A stretch of DNA of 64,000 nt from Parus major. Taxonomy: Eukaryota; Chordata; Aves; Passeriformes; Paridae. The notes below the pieces were generated by a model. It had not been told where the DNA came from. It worked only from the letters and a program-made list of their open reading frames with translations, and made no database searches. Below are positions 47,100 to 61,148 of the stretch, piece by piece. The stretch is taken from assembly GCF_001522545.3 (NCBI RefSeq), contig NC_031799.1, positions 40,478,001 to 40,542,000 on the forward strand, given 5' to 3'. A program made the position numbers and the translations under genes. Positions within the stretch are counted from its first letter, which is position 1. The number at the start of each line of letters is the position of its first letter.

Positions 47100-50000
47100 G
47101 AAGGTTACAAAATCATTAGAAACATCAAAAGGAAGAGGCCAGAAAAACCAAGAGGTAAAAAGACTAAGGTGAAGCTGCAGCAAGATCATCTCTAACCACA
47201 AGCAAGATGCCTCTGGGAGGACCTGGGTTTAAGCAGGAAAAGGCGAGGAATCTCTAGTAAGTGTAGCCAGTGGATCTTAAGTAAGGTGGCTGAGTACAAG
47301 ACAGGCAACTACATTCTAAGTGTTTACACCTGCTTTACTAAATGTTCACAGGCAAGATTAAAAGATTTAGACATCTCATTTATTTCTATAAATCTTTTAT
47401 CTAATAAGAAACAAATCCACACCACTGTAACTTATGACTGTAACTTGCTTAAGCTGAACCTGTAACTTTGTTTTTCTATTTTTTTTGTCTTAGTAAGTAG
47501 TTTGGATCAAATCCAACTGTTTGCAGGAGATCATAAAAATAATTTTGGTTTATAAGGCATCATATTTTCAGTTAAGCTTATTAAGTTTTTTTGTCTTTCA
47601 TCCTTCCTGTTTATCATCATATACAAGCAATTCCAGGTTTTGCTCTCCAATACATTAAAGGTGCCCACTCATCCAAGTTACAAGGTATGACATATTCTGA
47701 GGCAAGCAAACAGCTTTAGAGGTCAGTGTTCAAAAAGGTAACAACAGTTAATTATTAAAGTTCCAGGCAAATTAGCTATTTTATTTTAAGATAAATGTAA
47801 GGAGGAAAACAGAAGTATGTTAATGTTACGTCTTATTACTTAAAAGACTGCATATAAAAATCAATTCCCTGTTAACTCTTGATTTTATATTTTAAATTTC
47901 TTTTTTTAAATTTCATTTTAAAGAGACAGCCAGGACAACTTCAAGCTATCAGTTATGTACAATACCATATAGCAGAGATGACTCCAAAAGAGACTTCTGA
48001 AGTCCTGTACATTTTTTGAACTTTCGAATAGGATTAGCAAATATAAACCCTAGTAAAGGAAAATCCTGAGTTTTCCTACATTCACATTACATTTCTAGTC
48101 TAGCTCATCTATCTCAGTAAATGCAAAATGACAATGAAACTTGAAACAAATTACATTATCTTTTGAAGGAAACAAAGAGTCTGGCTGGATCCTTTAGTGC
48201 CTGCTTTGCTTTGTGGAGTGAGAACTGCCCCGGCTATACAAAATGGAAACCTGTGATTTCATTCCTATTGTACAGGGTTGCAAGAAAGGTCCTTTTTCAC
48301 ATTAATACGTTTGACTTGTGTGACATTACTTGATGATCTAAGGCAAAATTCTGGATGTTACAAAAAGGAATTAAACAGTCTACAGTGAACATTACATACC
48401 CCATTGTGCAAGATCCACTTTGTTCTCATTTTTATAACTTTAAATAGAGATGAAAATGCACTCAGAACCTTGTCCTTTAATTTAGCCTTCAATTTAATTA
48501 CTCTCCCCTGCCCCTCCCTTCTCTGTGCTGAAAATTATCTGGAGTAAGTCCTTCACTGACATCCACTGCGAGGTCATTCATAAGATAATATGAACCTCTT
48601 TTTATATAACACAAGGGGTACAAGAAAAAAAAGTAAAAATAAAAAATATTAAAAAAAATTAAAAGGCCCAGACAATGGCCTGATTTCCAGATTAACTTCA
48701 ATTTCATCAGTGTTCACTAGCTTTGATTAGATCTGAGTGCTTTGAATTTATAGAAAGTTAGGTCTCCTAATACTTTGAGCATTACTCCCAAAAATAAGCC
48801 ACAGTTTGCTTGGAAACAAGCAAAGTACACTGAAGAAGTATATCCAAAAGAAACCTGAAATATTTGGTTACATGATTAAATTCTGATTAAAGTGACCACT
48901 GGTCAACTTTTCTTTAAAACTGTTAAAAATTTTCTGAGATAAATAATCAGTTCATCAATGATTTAGGAACTCTGATGATGATTTTGCATCAATGTATAAT
49001 GACAAAATGGAAGAAACTGAGTTTTCCATAATGCCTGTTATTTATGGTGACTAAACACAGGGCAACTGGAGAAGCAATCAACACAACTCCTGTCCATTTG
49101 GCAGAACACAGCTGGAAGCTCACAGCTGTGAACATTCCCCTTGACATGTATAATTGTAATGCATGGACAGAGAAACGGGTAGAAACAATTGTCTGCTCTC
49201 TCTAAGGATAGCAATTCAAAGTCATTAGAAAAGAGGCTGCATAACTGCTAGTAAGGAATACAGGTTCTGAAACCAGGGAATTGAAATGGCATATACTGAC
49301 TGCTACCAAGATCAGAAACCATCTGTCTCTCGCGTCACCTGTGTCACTGGGCAGCAAAGCAGCAGTGCTCTCGTCCACCTTTTGGAAAAATGCAAAATCC
49401 TAGTCATGCCATATGAGAAACTGGAAAAGCAACCGTGGGAAGGAGACTGTCACCTTTCTCATCCTCCAGGACACGAAGGCTAAGTATGCACAAAGAAGTA
49501 CTTGTGAACACCAGGTTTCATCTTTCATGTATGTCAATTCCACAACCCTTGCCAGTACTCAGGTTTTTTGTAAGTAACGCAACCCAGAGGCGAGTGTCAT
49601 TTTCCCCAGTCAGCATGCTATGGCTGGATCCAAGTGTTGTGTATCTCATATGAGCAAATGCCACCTAAGTTAGCCAAGTTCTGGAAGTTTAAAGCTAGGA
49701 AATGGCCAATTCTGCGACCCTGCTTTTGAAATATCTTTTCTTCTGAGAAACACTTAGTTGCATTGTGCAGCCTAGTTTGGCTCAGTACTACATAAACTGC
49801 TAAGTGGATCTAGTTTTATTTTGTATATGAAGGTTAAAACCAGGAGAATTTACTAACACACCAGAAACAGTCAGCATCATAGCTGGGACTCATCTGGTGA
49901 TGCCAGCCCCCCCACTGAGGATGCCAGACAAAAGACCCCTTTTCTTAAGGCTTAAAGGCCCTTTAAAATACATACTTCCCTATCTCTCTGTCAAATCACT

Positions 50001-53000
50001 GTCTCATCACTCGTTGTCCAGGGACAGAAAAACGAGGACGTCACAGTAAGGAACAACTAACTGCAAGACACTCTTCTTTCCCACTGCCAGGAGCAAAACC
50101 ACCACGGCAGGTTCAGCAGGCAGTCTACCATGCTATTTTTAGATAATGATAATAATAATTTAAAAAAACAACTAACCCACACAGCAAAAAACCCAAACAC
50201 ATTTGCAAAACTTGCAAGGAGTAACTTGTAAGTTACTGTGATAAGGGATGTGAAGCTCAATATGTGGAGACAGGCAAATTTATGAGTGAATTGCTTCCAC
50301 CAGCAGAAAAGGGTGAGTTAAAGGATTCAACTGTCAGAGGCCATAAATTCCAAGTTCTCCCCTAAATAACTTTCTTTTGAAGCTTTAACAGAACACAAGC
50401 CTGCTTTAATATTTATTGATGCTTATTTTAAAACAGATTCTAAGGCTCCAAGCATGAAAAAAAAAAACAAAACAGAGAAGTAGAACTGTGAGAGATTTTG
50501 CTTAAACCTCTTATTTTTCAATTTTGTTTCCAAAACTGAAAGGCGAAGTTAGCAATGTTTGTATTTTAAGTAATCAAAATTACACAGTGAGAAGTGTACA
50601 AATTGCCTTCAACAGCTGAGTTTTGATTCCAAAGTTTGTGAGTTTCAGAACAGTAAACACAGGCTGGTTATACCTTCACTTTAGTTCTCAGCCTTTTAAA
50701 AAGCACTGAGCACAGTGCCATTTTTATACAGTCTCATGAAAAACATCCTTATTTACTATCTTTTTATTATAAAATACATATGGATGATTTTTTTCCTGAG
50801 ATAAGGTACAGCCTCAAACTAGCAGACCAACAGCCCTTTATGATTAATATACATGTAGAGCATGGGATTATTTGCATTTCTAACTATAACCAAAATACTT
50901 TGTAGTTGCTAGATGATTACAAATTAGATGAAGATTCTTAAGATAATTTGGTGTGGTCTTTATCTCTACCACAAAACCTGCTAGAGGATGTGCACTAGTG
51001 GTAAAAGAGGATATACAAGCCGAGAAAACAAATTCCCAGTTTTAGGCCAGACATCAGTATTTTCTGTTTCTTCCTGATAAATATGCCATCGAGCAGTCCT
51101 CAGGAAACTAATTCTTGTGCTTAAATAAGAGAATTTTTATCCTCAGACAGGTACTGCTAAAGACCCGTTATTTTTTTAAACTCATATTCCTGTTTCTTTT
51201 ACTACTACATTCTTTTTCTGTGGGCAAAGATGAAGTGTTATGCAAAACAAAAGATACGTACAAAACAGATTAAAATCTTTATTCTTTAAGATTATTGTGG
51301 GTAGATCACAATAGTCCCTAACCTAAACTTCAACTTCAAAGAGCAATAGGAAAGAGCTAACTTGGATGCTGAGCTATCTGAATACAGAATTCAAGAGCTA
51401 CCCTGATCAAAGACCCTTTTCTGCCTGACTGGGCACTCCCAGATATTAAACCTGGGTTGTGACAGTGACAGAGCTGCAGTTAAAACCACGCAAGAAGGGA
51501 AGTCCCTGAAGTTTGTCTTCTCTTACCTGTTAAACATATTGTCACAATCAAAAATAGCACTCAGTTTCTTTCTCATTTCCTCTTGGGCTCATAGGACTGA
51601 ATGAGTCATTTGAAGATGTCTCTTGGCAAGTAATGGCACATGTGAAAGTACCTGCATGTCTAAATTAACAGGTATGTGTCCTTTAGGAAAAAACTGAAAA
51701 ACCTTAGGTGTCCAGCAACACTTCCAGAGTAAAACATCTCCAAATGCAAGCCCAGTACCCTTTCATGCACATAAACCACATAACAGGGAAAGTGACACTC
51801 TGAACAGACCTTTTAGAGCCAACTGAAGAACAGGTAAATACAGAGTATGTTCCTGAATAAAGAAAGTCCTTTCCTGGTAAGTTTCCCGAGTATTTTAGTC
51901 TTGAAGCAAAAGAATGCAATAAATCAAACTCACAGTTCAATCCTGATTGACATTTTTCAATATGCACCAAGTCCCTAGTATTCCCAGGTATGTTTATTTG
52001 TTTTGCTAACAAGGACACCTGTAACAGAGTCACCACGAATCCAACAAAGTCCCCCCTTACTGTGGGGACGTACCTCAGGTTTCAATGTACGTACCTGCCA
52101 CCCTTCGGAGCCTACTGCACACGCCAGACCTGGGAAGCCGTCAGAAACACGTCCTTTCTGAAAAGGGATAAGAAACAAGCTTTGGCACCAGTACCACATA
52201 ATCCTGAAGGGCAAGTTCTGATATGGGAATTATAATAAATCCTCCCCCAGAAGTCTGACTTTTATTTTCCAGATTACCAGGGAAGAACATTCCTGACAAA
52301 ATACAGAACTGCTACATTTGCATCCAATGAGCCAAGATCCTGACATTGCACTTAACACAAAAAATATTAAGAAGACCTGATAAAAAGCAGACACATCAGC
52401 CCTTTTAAAACTCAGTTTGTTTCTCCTATCCCAAACTGGCTGATACCTACCCAGTTCAAAATTATTCAGCACTTGGATTGCAGTAGGAATTATCGATACT
52501 GGTAAGAGTCTGGGACCCCTCACATGCTGGTATGGGATGTACTGAAGAGAGGTTAGACACCAGCCAGCCCCACAAACAACTACCTTTACTAAATTCATAT
52601 CAAGCAGTTCCAAAACTTTCTTGAATTATTAAAGAACTGCACTATGCACAAGCTTAGGAAAGAGGATCTGGACACAGTGAAACCCCGCATGCTCGTATTT
52701 GTTTTGCTGTAATCACAGGGGAAGAGCTGGTCACTCTGAAACAACCACAACTGGGCACAACAAAGCATTTATCCCAAGACTGCTGCACGTAATATGCTTC
52801 CAATATGCAGACCCGAAACACTTTTGCAATAGATCATATTTAGCACAGGTATTTCCTAAGGCTCATCACTTTTAGAAGGGTCTGAGCCATGTGAAAAGAC
52901 AGTGTTTCTTAAACGCAAGTCACTTAGAGTCTGAAGTAGATTTCACTTCAGTCAGTAGGAAAGGGGTTCCCACAGATGCAAGTGGCAAGAATGCACCTAA

Positions 53001-56000
53001 CATTGCACTCCTCAAGGCTTCATTCTTGTTCCAGAAGATTATGAGTCAGAAGATGGAGGCCCCATAAGGAACAGGCTAGAGAAAATTACAAGAAGCAGCT
53101 CATTACTGCAGGTCTCTAAGAGAGAGCCTTTACAGAGTCTTTTCCAGAGATCTTCAACAGCACATGTTTTGTGGCTACCAGTATTGTAAAAGCCATCAAA
53201 CAGCTACAGCAAACTCACTTTTGCTAACAAAACAGTATTTTCAGTATCTTTTGGGTATTTTGGGCTATATAAAGAGGGCAAGGTAGTCTGATTCTCCCCA
53301 CAATCATTTTTCAACAAGATACCTCGTGAAAATCCATTACCCATCTATTTTATTACCAGCCAGCTGCTTTTCACAAAACAGTAGCAAAATGCAACTTAAT
53401 TTTGATGTAAAAAACCCCATCCACCTTTAATTCTGTTGAAATCAAACCAGAGCAGGCAAACTGTAAATCACCTGATCAATTATGAATCTCTCCACAAGGC
53501 ATCTGAACATCTCTATGGCTGTAGCTACTCAGTCTTTAAGTGAACAGGTAAAATTTACAAAAAATTCCAGACCAAATGATAATAATCTAATTTAGCTGCA
53601 GGTACCTTAAGAAAATTTTCTTTTGCCTCTCTTGAGAAAAGAGCTTCCAGCAGCCTATAGTTTGTAAAAGCACTTTCACTGTAACAAAGCACTTGCATCT
53701 AAATTAATATCTACAGTAGGTATGAAACTCCTCTGAAAAGCCTAGCAGCGAATCAGCTGACCTTTATACTTTCCTGGCTTACTTTAAACAGCCCGACATG
53801 GAGTTTTTCAAGTCTCTGCAAATAGCTGCATTTCTGAACTATGATCTCAGGTCACTGGGAACTGAAAGACAGATGGCAGACGGCTGGAGGTCAGGCCACC
53901 CCTCTGCCAGCCTCTGGATCTCTGTGGTGATGGTAAGAGGCAGATGAGCTGCTAGGACTTCCAAGCTCTGCTCCTAAGAGCAGTCCCTCTCTCCTCAGTG
54001 TGGTCCTTGGGAAGGGGCCACTAACCATCACTGTTTCTGGCAGAGAAGCCCAGGGGCTGGGTGAGAGGGTGGCTGGGCTAAGGTGCAGCATGCAAGGTTT
54101 GCAAGTAGGGGCTCATTCTTCTCCTGTGGTCACACCGCCACTGGCTGCCTGTCAAGACACCACCTGTAGTCATGCTACACACATGAGTAACTGCTCCCAG
54201 CTTGCCAGAAGCGGTGACATAATTAAGCCTTTTAATCCAGCTAGGATTTGAGTATGAAATTAAACATCCATGTAAGCACTGCAGGTTGGCAGACATCCTT
54301 CAGGTGCTCTTGTTTGACCCAAACCTCACAGGTGATCCTTTACAGCAGGCACTGCAGGAGCTCCTTAACAAACCTTACGCCCTGTCAGGTTTTATGAGTA
54401 CTTAAGTTTAAACTTATGGGGAAAAAAAAACCTCTAATTGTTTCTTCTGGCAACAATTACTTAAGCTTGGGGAGAAAAATTACACCATGAACAGCTCATT
54501 ATTTTGACAACTGTGACTAAGTCTTCAAAGATTAAAGAAAACACCTACTGGATTATAAATGAAAGACAGCCTGGAATACATTATGTAGAATAAAAGGATA
54601 GTCACCTTAACGAAATTTTTCATGAAAGATCCGCAGTCCTTCACATATGTGTCTTTGTATACACTTTATTTATCTGAAGACTTTCTAATCTGTCAAATTC
54701 CAGACCACATTAATGTATTATAAGGTACTTCTGGCTGTCACATCCTACTTGCTTTTAAAAAACAAAAAAACAAAAAATAAAAAATCCAAAGAACAACTAA
54801 CATACTACTTTTCCTTCTGCATATCAATTTCCATCCAGATGAGAAGCATTTCTTTCATTTTCTATTCAAGCACATACCTGCTGTAATCAGGTCCTAGTGA
54901 TTCTAAATGAAGAGAAGAAGAAAGGAAATTCAAGAGAACTAGCTTATAAACAAATTTACTTAGAAGTCTTTTTGGGAGCCCATGGAGTCAAATTATAAGT
55001 TTAGGAACATTTCAAGTGTTACAGCACTATACATCAACCTTAGTGAAATACCACTTCCAGGTAAATACCTTGAAGATCACAAGTAGAGCTGTATTTGCTA
55101 CCTCAATCTCAAGTCAGCCACAACCTATATATACTGTCTTTCTTAGAAAAACTATTTTAAAACATGGAAGCCACAATAAAGCCAACATATAGCCATGAGT
55201 AAGACTGCACAGACAGCTGGCCACAAACAGTGTGTGTCACTAAGAACTCTCCTGTAAATGCCATGTGTGGTTTTACAGTTTTCAATTACATGAAAAGGTA
55301 GGCTAGACTACAAACTTCAAGAACAGTGCGTATTACCATCACCATATTTAAATAATTGATCTGAGACACTAAAATAACTGCTGCTGACACTGCCCCCACC
55401 CACTCTGGATGGGGCTGATAATTATTTTTACCTGTTAACCACCTATGCAAGATACTGGGGGTGAAAAATTAAGTAACAAATGTGATAAAAGACTTGAGAG
55501 CAAAGCTCTTATGTTTTTTCTTCTTTCCTGCCTTCAAAGTTTATTTTTCATAAAAACATCTTTATTTCACAGACCCACTCACTGGCCTATCAACACCCCT
55601 CTACTTTTTCTAAACATTACAGGAAAAATAAGAACCTGAGCTTCAAACTGAAGTAGAGGCCAGTGCTAAACCTTGTTCTGAAATAATGAATTTTAAAAAG
55701 TGCTGTTAGGTCTCAAAGAAACATCTCTATCTAGCCCAAACTCTGCTGGGATCCTCTGTTTTAATTCCTGTCACCTCAGCACTCCTCAGATTTCACAAGC
55801 ATCTTCAAAAAAGCCAAGAAAAATGTTGAAACTAAACTGGTGGCACAGAGCTACAAATGCCTCCTGTATCCCAATGACAAAATAAAAATATCAAGGCTGG
55901 GCCAGCTACTGCCATGATGAGAGTTTCTCTGTTTTTAAGGGTATTGAGAAAATCTGTAGCTGAGCAACTTGGCATCCATAAAACTCAACAGGAGCTTTCA

Positions 56001-57208
56001 TGATAGTATCTGTGCATCCCAAACCTTTTTCAGGAAAGGGTTTGAGTGGGTTTCACAATTTCAGCTTTCTTCCAGCTACAATACTCAACAGTATTAGAAT
56101 TACAGTACAAATTACTGTGCAGTCACAATACTGTACAAATATCAACACAAGAGTATTTTAATAAAAAAAATGGTAGTCATTCTAAATCAAATTCCAGTAA
56201 AGCAAGAGAACACCAACACAACTTTGTGAAACCAACAGCCACATGGGGAAGAAACAAGGATGCACAAATTCAAAGAGAAAGTAACAAGTAACCAGTACTT
56301 TTGCTTCAGAATTATCTTTTAAAGCCACCACTTCAGGGATACGTAAAAATCTTTATGTATTCACACAGCCTTTGCTTAGGGAAGAAAATAACTCAGAAGC
56401 AACAGCAGAATATTATGGTCAATGAACAAACTTAAGTCTTGGAAGAGCAGAGATCACTGCAACCCACCTCCATATTCAATAATTTTTCTACTTCAACAAG
56501 ATCAATATTAAGGAGACAATTACTGCTCCTCTTGTCACAAAATCCCATGTAATCCATGTCTCCTTTTCCTTCCATAAGAAAAGGAGCAATCCCGGAAATT
56601 ATTTGCTGGTTAAAAAACCTGCACATGAAGAAACAGCAGATAAGCCTCCAAATCGTACTCTTGGTATTCAATGAAAAGTAACAGAAAATGAAAGTCTAGC
56701 TTCTGGATTAATGTTCTTTTTCATTAATGTTCTTTATCAGATGTTCTTTAAGGTCCCTAAAAGAAAATCAAGAGATAAAAAGCCCTCAAAAACCCACAAA
56801 AACACATCTTACCCAAAAGACCATCAGCTGCCAACTATGGGGAAGCGCCTCTTAATATTAATAAGTTACCTATTTCCATATTCATTCTGACAACATGCCA
56901 ACCCACGAAAGCTAAAACTAAGATCAACATGCTGTATTATACCACCTGCTTTCTTAATAGCTTAAATCAAATATTTTGTCACTTTCAGAGAACTTTAATT
57001 GCTTTTCAACTATTTAATAGTACAGTATTTCCTGGTTTTACTTTTCTGAATTAGCAGTGTTTACAGGTGACAGTCTGAACATGTTTAAGAGTTATCTGAA
57101 CATAGATTACAGAACACCTACATTTCACAATGTTTCATATTTACTGTTTTTCAATGCTGCCCTGGTATTTTTCTCTCTTGCCTTGAGAAACACATGGCCC
57201 CTTCTCAA

Positions 57209-57290
57209 ACAAAACAACAACAATGAAACAAAAAACAACAACAAAAAAAAAACTAACCAAACAAAAAACAGCTACAAAAAAACAGGCAAG
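57209..57290 (+). repeat. A/AC-rich simple repeat
   Basis: A low-complexity run of CAAA, ACAACA and A tracts. Confidence 0.75.
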
Positions 57291-59430
57291 GAAAAGACAT
57301 GAAGAATCTCACACATTCTTTAGAAATTAGTATGTTACCGTCCTGACAGTGCAGAAAAACCCAGTTATTCAGTATCAGATTCTAGTTTTTAAGGCTTTCC
57401 AGCCAGTTTTTAACAAAATATGCCAGCTACTGGCAGGTTCTATACCCTGAAGTTTCATGACTCTCAGACGAGGCAAATACAACAACTACCTTTTCCACAC
57501 AGCAGCAGTTTTCAGCACCAAAGCATCTTTGGGCCAGCTTGCCCACTGAGAACACTGTCAATGCCATGCACTTCTCAGGGACACTAACAATGAGACAACA
57601 CCATACAAAAACAGCTTTAAACTAGCTTTAAATGAAAACATGTTCAAAACACTGCTTTCCTTTTTTTTTTTTTTATTTGCCATTAAGGGGAAGAAAGGAA
57701 GAAGGGGAGAAATTTTCACCTCAACACATAAAATTACTAACCAGTAGTTCTTCAACTGCTCAGCAAAACGTTTTGTGCCCTAAAGAGAAGCCTTGGAAGA
57801 GGTTACCTGTCCATCATAAGAATATGTTCTTATAAGAATATTCTGTGCTGGAAGAAACAGGCAACTTCAGTTCAAGGAGCCAGAGCTAGCTCCCTAGTTG
57901 TGTAAGACAGCACAGCCTCCCTGAGGGAGCTGCACAAGGTTGCTGAAGTAGGGAATTTGAACCAAGTTATTCAAAACAGTGAAGAAGTAACAAAAACAAA
58001 ACTTTACTGTCTTTGGCTATGTAAAAATCACAAATTGAACCTTGCAGCAGTATTTACTATTAAAAAAATTCCAATTAAAATTCACAGGTGGAATGCAGCC
58101 ATTTTTTGTTTAACCAAAACAAAACTGTCCATGTCCAAAAAACCCCCTAAAACACTATAAAAAGGGATTTCCTCAAGCATTACAAGTTATGCAAGGACAT
58201 TTCAGACTTATGAACAGGCAAAATTTGTTCTAGTTGTGAGTATATTTATCTTACTATAATGCATTACAACTTTGCAACATTACACATGCCGCTTTGAAAC
58301 TATCTTCCTATCTTTCCTGTCATGAGAGTGTCATTGGAACTGGTTAGGACAACACTTGATAGCATGACAAATATATGCACATTCAATACAGCAAGAAGAC
58401 CAGAATGGAGCACAAGAAATTCATACATTTTTGAATCTACCCGCACCACATTCCCAGTTGCATTTGGGATGAAGAACTACAAAAACAAAATGCCAAACAG
58501 GTCTGTGATAATAATTTTGAGTTCTCAGTTTTGGATGCAGTGAGGGGACGGAAGCATCACCACTCCCAGTGCTTTACCTGTCCCTCCACAGAGCTGCTTC
58601 TACTGCCAACAACACACATCCAGCACTGTATTTGTCATGAATCATGCTGCCTGAACAGTAAAACCTGTGCAATTTTCTCTCCATCTGGCATTACACACAT
58701 TGAAGGTGGTGCAGTAAAACCATCCTTCAAAATGCTTTTTCCTCAATTAATTGTATTTCTATGGCAATTAGCTGAAGGGTCACCATCAAATGCTCTCAAT
58801 TCTCTTTCCACAGCTCCCAGCTGAAGCCAGTGCCTCTGTGCATGTGCTACTTGTTTTATAAGCTGCTTTTTCAGCAGCAAGTTTCACCATTCAGGTTTCC
58901 ATATGACAGAGACAGGGATGTTAAGACTAACACAGAATTTCAATTCCTTTCTTCCTGTCACTTATTTATGAGACAAAGTCATATAGGGAATCTTCTCAAA
59001 GCAAACAAAGTCTTGGCTTCTAAACTTATTTCTTCTGAAAACCTGATACAGAATAAAGAATTAACAACAACATACTATAAAACTGGTAATTTCCCTCAGC
59101 TCTCCTTACCCTTGCATTAATGAAAATAACAGAAACATTTTTACTCTCCTTATCCACTCTTTCTTAGTGACTTTCAGACAACAAATGTGAAGCTCTACTT
59201 TCAGATACCACATCAACGGCATAAAGAAGCAATGCAGTTTTTCAAGTTCCATTGCACTGACACAAGTAGAGTCTGACATCCTCAGCTCTCAAACCTGGTC
59301 TACCACAAGGTAACAATTTTTTTCCTCTTCCTCCAGCAGTATCCCACTTGCAGGATGAGGTAACTCACACTTGTTAAAACAGCATATTTAGGCTCTCTAG
59401 GTCCTAGACACCAGCTGATGAATTACATGA

Positions 59431-59474
59431 ATGTCTGAGTTTTAAGACACTCATGTCTGAGTTTTAAGACACTC
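59431..59474 (+). repeat. Perfect 22-bp tandem duplication
   Basis: The unit ATGTCTGAGTTTTAAGACAC + TC occurs twice in a row (59431-59452 and 59453-59474) without mismatch. Confidence 0.95.
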
Positions 59475-59923
59475 ATCATAAATTTAGCAATGTGCCAGGA
59501 TGAATGGCTTAAAAAAATCATCCCCTGGGTCTCCAAAATGGGGCTGGGGAAAACAAGCAAGAGAAGTGCTCTTCTTCCTCACAGATGCAAGGTGTCCAGC
59601 CCACTTACTTAAGCCATCCAGCCTCTGGCCACTTGTGTCCTCTGGTCTCCATCTGCAACTCCCCACCCAGACCTACACCACTGGGAGGTCAACTGATCAA
59701 CTTCCACAGGTTAAAAATCCACTTCGGGGAGGTGCTGGATCAAGGGAGTTTAAATCTACACATAGTGTCCCTTTCAGCAGCCACGCTAGCTGCTGGCAGA
59801 TTGAATGTAAGCACAACACTAAGGGAGACATTAAGTCTGGGCCTTCCTGGGGCAGAGGAAAAGAAAACAGGAGTGGCAACTGTTTGACTCACTCCAAGTC
59901 TTCCTTGCTTTATTTCAGGACCA

Positions 59924-59928
<5 letters not shown>

Positions 59929-59954
<26 letters not shown>
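59929..59954 (+). repeat. A(26) homopolymer
   Basis: An uninterrupted adenine run, followed by GTGAGG. Its length is prone to polymorphism and sequencing error. Confidence 0.95.
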
Positions 59955-61129
59955 GTGAGGAAGAGATGAGACATCTTGGTCCATAAAAGAAAACCCTGAA
60001 AATCTGAGGGCTGTGTAAGACCAGGCCTGTGACAAACAATGTAGTTCTCCCCTCTGATGCTGTACAGCGCCCACCAGGTACAGAGCCTTCTGCAGGACTG
60101 CCTGCTGAAAAAGATGTTGAAAAGACGAAAGTCCACCCAAGGGTAACACCATTTCCCCTAGAGTACATACTGCTCCTCTGCTGCAACATCATTATGAACA
60201 CAACTTTATTCTGCCAGTGATAAGCACCAGAAATTCCTTCTCATCAGCTTAAACCCTGGCCACAAGCATGTTACTGTTCCATTTGCTTGCATATTCACGA
60301 AACTCCACTCTATCCAAGGACTGCCAAAGATCACATATCATGGCACAACTGCCTGTCCCAGCCTACCTCACTCAAAACAGGACATATGAGGTCTAGGATC
60401 AAAATTCAGAATTCACCACACACCGCAAAAGTAATTTTAAGTAGCTGAGATCTCGTCAAGAGATGATCTCTTGCAAAATCCAATGCTTGTTTTCTTGTCA
60501 GCACCACAGAAATAGCCTTGAAATTTAAGAAATCAGCATTTCACTCTAACAGATATAGCTAATACAGGCAGCTTCAGTAGCAAGCATTTTAAAAAGTTTG
60601 GGATTTAGCTGTATTTGAGATTCTGCTAGGTCAGAAATGAATTATCATTTTTACTGTGTTAAAGCCTCTACATCATTTTTTATGCTGAAAAGTAACAGAA
60701 CCATTCTTCTGAAATAAGTTGCTAGTGCTTTTCACACACAGCACAGACATGGATTTTACAAATCATCCTTAGATTATTTCACCATTGCTCACTACTAACC
60801 TTTGCTGCTTTTCAGCTGTGTACAGCCAGGGAGTCTGCACTCTTATATAAGATATACAAAGAAATTACAGGTACCAGCAAATACAAAAATATTTGCTCAG
60901 AACAGAACTTGTTAAACATAAGCAAAATTCAGTCAGCAACAACTCGGCAATAACTAACTTTGGAGTTTGAAAAAAAAAAACCCAAAACAATTAAATCCTC
61001 TGACTTTGGGATGTCTTCCACAAATGCAGTGGTTAATCATGTGCTGTTACATCTATTCTGTGGGGTTATAGAGCATCAATCATAACTGCTCCTGCCTCAA
61101 TACAACCCTTGTGTTGATATTAATAATGC

Positions 61130-61148
61130 AAAGGTCATTTTGACCTTT
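61130..61148. promoter_or_regulatory. Palindromic AGGTCA-TTT-TGACCT site (oestrogen-response-element-like)
   Basis: The core AGGTCA (61132-61137), spacer TTT and TGACCT (61141-61146) form a perfect inverted repeat with 3-bp spacing, the consensus arrangement for oestrogen receptors. The symmetry extends two more bases on each side (AAAGGTCA/TGACCTTT). Function is inferred only from the motif. Confidence 0.55.

Noticed and set aside
59500..60201. 150-codon open frames on both strands around the A(26) run
   Set aside because: They overlap on opposite strands, end in homopolymer-coded Lys or Phe runs and match no family I know. I also considered a processed pseudogene with an A tail but saw no gene-like sequence before it.
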